Assembly (NCBI GenBank): GCA_009379845.1
Contig: WHSZ01000050.1
Location: forward strand, 1 to 46,292
DNA length: 46,292 nt
Direction of reading: 5' to 3'
Source of the DNA: Pseudonocardiaceae bacterium
GTDB lineage: Bacteria; Actinomycetota; Actinomycetes; Mycobacteriales; Pseudonocardiaceae
A program made the translations under genes and the position numbers. Below are positions 43,239-46,292 of the stretch, piece by piece. Under the pieces are notes generated by a model that was given only the letters and a program-made list of their open reading frames with translations, was not told where the DNA came from and made no database searches. How positions within the stretch are numbered: position 1 is the first letter of the stretch; every line of letters starts with the position of its first letter.

Positions 43239-46127
43239 ATGGCAGAAGACCGCATCCCGCTCGCCGCGCTCGAGCACGGCACCCCGTTCGCCGATCGGCA
43301 CGTCGGTCCGCGACCGGCCGAGCTGGCGCGAATGCTGGACGTGATCGGCGTCGGTTCCCTTGAAGAGCTCGCCCAGCGGGTGATCCCGGCATCGATCGCC
43401 TCGCCCGAACCCGTTATCGACCTGCCCGCACCGGCCACCGAAGCCGATTCGCTTGCCGAACTCCGCGAACTCGCCGAGCGTAACCGGTCGATGACGCAGA
43501 TGATCGGTCTCGGCTACCACAACACCGTTACTCCGCCGGTGATCCGCCGCAACGTGCTGGAGAATCCGGCTTGGTATACCGCCTACACGCCGTACCAGCC
43601 GGAGATATCCCAGGGCCGCCTCGAAGCGCTGCTGAACTTCCAGACGATGGTCGCGGACCTGACCGGTCTGGCGGTAGCCAACGCGTCGATGCTGGACGAG
43701 TCCACCGCGGCGGCCGAAGCGATGACGCTGCTACGGCGGGCTGGCAAGTCGAAGTCGGCGAGGTTCCTGGTGGACGCCGACGCGCTGCCACACACCATCG
43801 CGGTGCTGGAGACCCGTGCCGAGCCGCTCGGCATCGAGCTGGTGCGGGCGGATCTCTCCCAGGGGCTCGACGACCTCGGCGTGGACGATTTCTTCGGGAT
43901 GCTGCTGCAATACCCCGGCGCATCCGGGGCGCTGCGCGACCACGAAACGCTGATCGCGCAGGCGCACGCGCGTGGTGCCATGGTCGCGGTCGCCGCCGAT
44001 CCGCTGGCCCTGACGCTTGTCCGCCCGCCAGGCGAGGTCGGCGCCGACGTGGTGGTCGGCTCGACACAGCGATTCGGCGTGCCGATGGGTTTCGGCGGTC
44101 CGCACGCCGGATACATGGCGGTACGCAAGGGAATCGAGCGGCAGCTGCCCGGCCGGCTGGTCGGGGTGAGCACCGACGCGGATGGCAACCTCGCTTACCG
44201 CCTCGCCCTGCAGACCAGGGAGCAACACATCCGGCGGGAGAAGGCGACCAGCAATATCTGCACCGCGCAGGTGCTGCTCGCGGTGATGGCGTCGATGTAC
44301 GCGGTGTACCACGGTCCGGAAGGGTTGCGGGCGATCGCGCGTCGCGCGCACCGGATGGCCTCGGTGCTCGCTGCCGGGTTGCGCGGATCCGGTGTCCCGG
44401 TGGTGCACGGCGAGTTCTTCGACACGGTGCTCGTGCGGGTGCCCGGCAGGGCGGCCGGCGTGCTGGAGGCGGCCCGCGAACTGGGCGTGAACCTTCGCTC
44501 CGTTGACGACGACCATGTTGGTATCGCCTGCGACGAGACGACGACGCGCGAGCACCTGTCCTTGGTGTGGAAGGCATTCGGCGTCTCGGTGTCCGATGTG
44601 GACGGACTGGATGCGGATACCCCGGACGCGCTTCCTTCCGGGCTGCGGCGCAGCACCGACTATCTGACGCATCCGGTGTTCCACCAGCACCGCTCGGAAA
44701 CGGCCCTGCTGCGTTACCTGCGCTCACTGTCCGATTCGGACGTCGCACTTGATCGCAGCATGATCCCGCTCGGCTCGTGCACGATGAAGCTCAACGCCAC
44801 CGCGGAGATGGAGCCGATCAGCTGGCCGGAGATCGCCGATCTGCACCCGTTCGCTCCGGCCGAGGATGCCGCCGGGCTGCTGCAGATCGTGTCCGATCTG
44901 GAACGCTGGCTCGCGCAGATCACCGGGTATCAGGCGGTCAGCCTGCAACCGAATGCCGGCAGCCAAGGGGAATTCGCCGGACTGCTGGCGATCCGGGCGT
45001 ATCACCGCGATCGTGGGGAGCCGGCCCGCGATGTGTGCCTGATCCCGTCGAGCGCGCACGGCACGAACGCGGCCAGCGCCGTGATGGCCGGGATGCGGGT
45101 GATCGTGGTGCGTTGCGACGAGCAGGGCAATATCGATACCGATCACTTGAAGCAGGTCGTTGACGAGCATCGGGACGATCTGGCCGCGATCATGATTACC
45201 TACCCTTCGACGCACGGCGTGTACGAGGACACCGTGCGAGAGGTCTGCGGGCTGGTGCATGACGCGGGCGGGCAAGTCTATGTGGACGGTGCGAACCTGA
45301 ACGCGCTGATCGGCCTCGCGCAGTACGGGAAGTTCGGTTCCGACGTCTCGCATCTGAACCTGCACAAGACGTTCTGCATCCCGCATGGTGGCGGCGGGCC
45401 CGGGGTGGGGCCGATCGGGGTGCGCGAGCACCTGGCGCCCTTCCTGCCGAACCACCCGCTGCAGCCCGAAGCCGGACCGTCCACCGGTGTTGGCCCGATC
45501 AGCGGGGCGCCGTGGGGTAGCGCGTCGATCCTGCCGATCTCCTGGGCGTACGTGCGGATGATGGGCTCGGACGGGCTGCGCAGGGCGACCCTGACCGCGG
45601 TGGCCGCGGCGAACTACGTGGCGCGCAGGCTGGACGAGCACTTCCCGGTGCTCTACACCGGCGCGGACGGGTTCGTGGCGCACGAGTGCATCCTCGACCT
45701 GCGACCGATCCAGAAGGCCACCGGCGTGACGGTGGACGATGTGGCGAAGCGGCTCGCCGACTTCGGGCTGCACGCGCCGACGATGTCGTTCCCGGTGGCC
45801 GGCACGCTTATGGTGGAACCGACGGAGAGCGAGGACCTGGCGGAACTGGACCGGTTCTGCGAGGCGATGATCGCGATCCGGCGGGAGGCCGATCTGGTCG
45901 GGTCGGGTGATTGGCCAGCGGACGACAACCCGCTGTGCAACGCCCCGCACACCGCGGCCAGCCTGACGGGGGAGTGGAACCACCCGTACAGCCGGGAAGT
46001 CGCGGTGTTCCCCTTGGGTGCGCGGCAGGCGAAGATCTGGCCGCCGGTGCGGCGCATCGACCAGGCGAAGGGTGACCGCAACCTGGTCTGCTCGTGCCCA
46101 CCGCTGGAGGCGTACTCCGGCTCGTGA
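43239..46127 (+). CDS. gcvP: Glycine dehydrogenase (decarboxylating), P protein
   Basis: This 962-residue protein is the single-chain P protein, with both halves fused as in mycobacteria. It decarboxylates glycine and passes the aminomethyl group to lipoyl-GcvH. The N-half begins [20 protein letters not shown] and contains [13 protein letters not shown]. The C-half has the PLP-binding Lys710 in [25 protein letters not shown] precedes the ATG, and expression is probably glycine-induced through the riboswitch. The stop TGA (46125-46127) lies inside the left arm of a repeated hairpin, as for the ligase alpha gene at 10380. Confidence 0.97.
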   Translation: MAEDRIPLAALEHGTPFADRHVGPRPAELARMLDVIGVGSLEELAQRVIPASIASPEPVIDLPAPATEADSLAELRELAERNRSMTQMIGLGYHNTVTPPVIRRNVLENPAWYTAYTPYQPEISQGRLEALLNFQTMVADLTGLAVANASMLDESTAAAEAMTLLRRAGKSKSARFLVDADALPHTIAVLETRAEPLGIELVRADLSQGLDDLGVDDFFGMLLQYPGASGALRDHETLIAQAHARGAMVAVAADPLALTLVRPPGEVGADVVVGSTQRFGVPMGFGGPHAGYMAVRKGIERQLPGRLVGVSTDADGNLAYRLALQTREQHIRREKATSNICTAQVLLAVMASMYAVYHGPEGLRAIARRAHRMASVLAAGLRGSGVPVVHGEFFDTVLVRVPGRAAGVLEAARELGVNLRSVDDDHVGIACDETTTREHLSLVWKAFGVSVSDVDGLDADTPDALPSGLRRSTDYLTHPVFHQHRSETALLRYLRSLSDSDVALDRSMIPLGSCTMKLNATAEMEPISWPEIADLHPFAPAEDAAGLLQIVSDLERWLAQITGYQAVSLQPNAGSQGEFAGLLAIRAYHRDRGEPARDVCLIPSSAHGTNAASAVMAGMRVIVVRCDEQGNIDTDHLKQVVDEHRDDLAAIMITYPSTHGVYEDTVREVCGLVHDAGGQVYVDGANLNALIGLAQYGKFGSDVSHLNLHKTFCIPHGGGGPGVGPIGVREHLAPFLPNHPLQPEAGPSTGVGPISGAPWGSASILPISWAYVRMMGSDGLRRATLTAVAAANYVARRLDEHFPVLYTGADGFVAHECILDLRPIQKATGVTVDDVAKRLADFGLHAPTMSFPVAGTLMVEPTESEDLAELDRFCEAMIAIRREADLVGSGDWPADDNPLCNAPHTAASLTGEWNHPYSREVAVFPLGARQAKIWPPVRRIDQAKGDRNLVCSCPPLEAYSGS

Positions 46128-46151
46128 GTCTTTTTGGGTGCTATAGCACCC
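46121..46151. repeat. Hairpin element C, apparently truncated by an insertion sequence
   Basis: The left arm CTCGTGAGTC, then TTTTTGGGTGCTATA, repeats element A (10374-10398) with one substitution. An inner stem GGGTGC / GCACCC is complete, but the expected right arm AAAAAGACTCACGAG is missing. In its place, at 46152, begins sequence resembling an IS481-family end. Confidence 0.65.
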
Positions 46152-46292
46152 TGTCATGTCTCAGGACCTCACGGACAGATCTGTCTCAGGACGTCGCGGA
46201 CAGTTTCTGGTTGGTCAGTGGTTGGTAGCGTACTGATCTGTCGAGGGTGAGTTGGCGGGCGGTCGTGTTGTTGATCATGATGGTGACGCGGT
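46152..46292 (-). mobile_element. End of an IS481-like insertion sequence with partial transposase
   Basis: The element seems to begin with TGTCATGTCTCAGGACC. Two 21-base direct repeats with two differences follow (46158-46178 and 46183-46203, core GTCTCAGGAC and CGGACAG). The minus strand holds the last 35 codons of a reading frame, from the window edge to the stop TGA at 46188-46186. It ends ARQLTLDRSVRYQPL plus a short tail, which resembles the C-terminus of IS481-family transposases (ELTLDPTRDYQP as I recall it). The rest lies outside the window. Confidence 0.7.

Noticed and set aside
1..46292. Search for CRISPR arrays, tRNA and rRNA genes
   Set aside because: No regularly spaced repeats and no cloverleaf or rRNA-like stretch was recognised by eye.

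Overview
The window is high-GC DNA with actinobacterial codon use, many GTG starts and many 4-base start/stop overlaps. The order gcvH-garA-ftsR-DUF151-merR-gcvP near the right end matches the Mycobacterium tuberculosis Rv1826-Rv1832 neighbourhood. With the DUF222/HNH gene, the SulP-carbonic anhydrase fusion and the aerobic cobaltochelatase genes, this points to a member of the Actinomycetota, most likely Pseudonocardiaceae. No tRNA, rRNA or CRISPR array was seen.

Region 1 (1-1349) is a frameshifted DUF222/HNH endonuclease gene. Region 2 (1361-16027) is the most interesting part: two divergent gene sets around an IclR regulator. Leftward run xsc (sulfoacetaldehyde acetyltransferase), pta and a SulP anion transporter. 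Rightward run sauS (CoA-acylating sulfoacetaldehyde dehydrogenase) and both subunits of an ADP-forming acyl-CoA synthetase. After two strong hairpins come a cytoplasmic molybdoenzyme module, with an Fe-S subunit fused to a NrfD-type membrane anchor and a large catalytic subunit, and an Mrp/DUF59 Fe-S ATPase. Read together they form a route: sulfoacetate to sulfoacetyl-CoA to sulfoacetaldehyde to acetyl phosphate plus sulfite, then acetyl-CoA, with sulfite oxidised to sulfate and exported. No dedicated sulfoacetate importer is visible.

Region 3 (16024-21850) holds a LysR regulator, a LysE exporter, a DJ-1/PfpI protein, a SulP-carbonic anhydrase fusion and a frameshifted membrane protein. Region 4 (21978-28568) is a cobalamin riboswitch followed by cobN, a fused AAA/VWA chelatase subunit and cobO. 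Region 5 (28594-34995) has an SDR, a CDF metal exporter, cysG, a crotonase, an AMP-forming acyl-CoA synthetase and a lipoprotein. Region 6 (35103-38478) is a MarR-controlled MFS exporter with an unusual C-terminal tail of three beta-sandwich repeats, followed by what looks like a remnant of a yceI gene. Region 7 (38580-46127) holds a CDP-alcohol phosphatidyltransferase and the gcvH-garA-ftsR-DUF151-merR-gcvP block, with a tandem glycine riboswitch before gcvP. The right edge (46152-46292) is the end of an IS481-like element that abuts, and may have cut, a hairpin repeat found elsewhere in the window.

Functions are assigned from recognised family sequence features and context; no database search was run.
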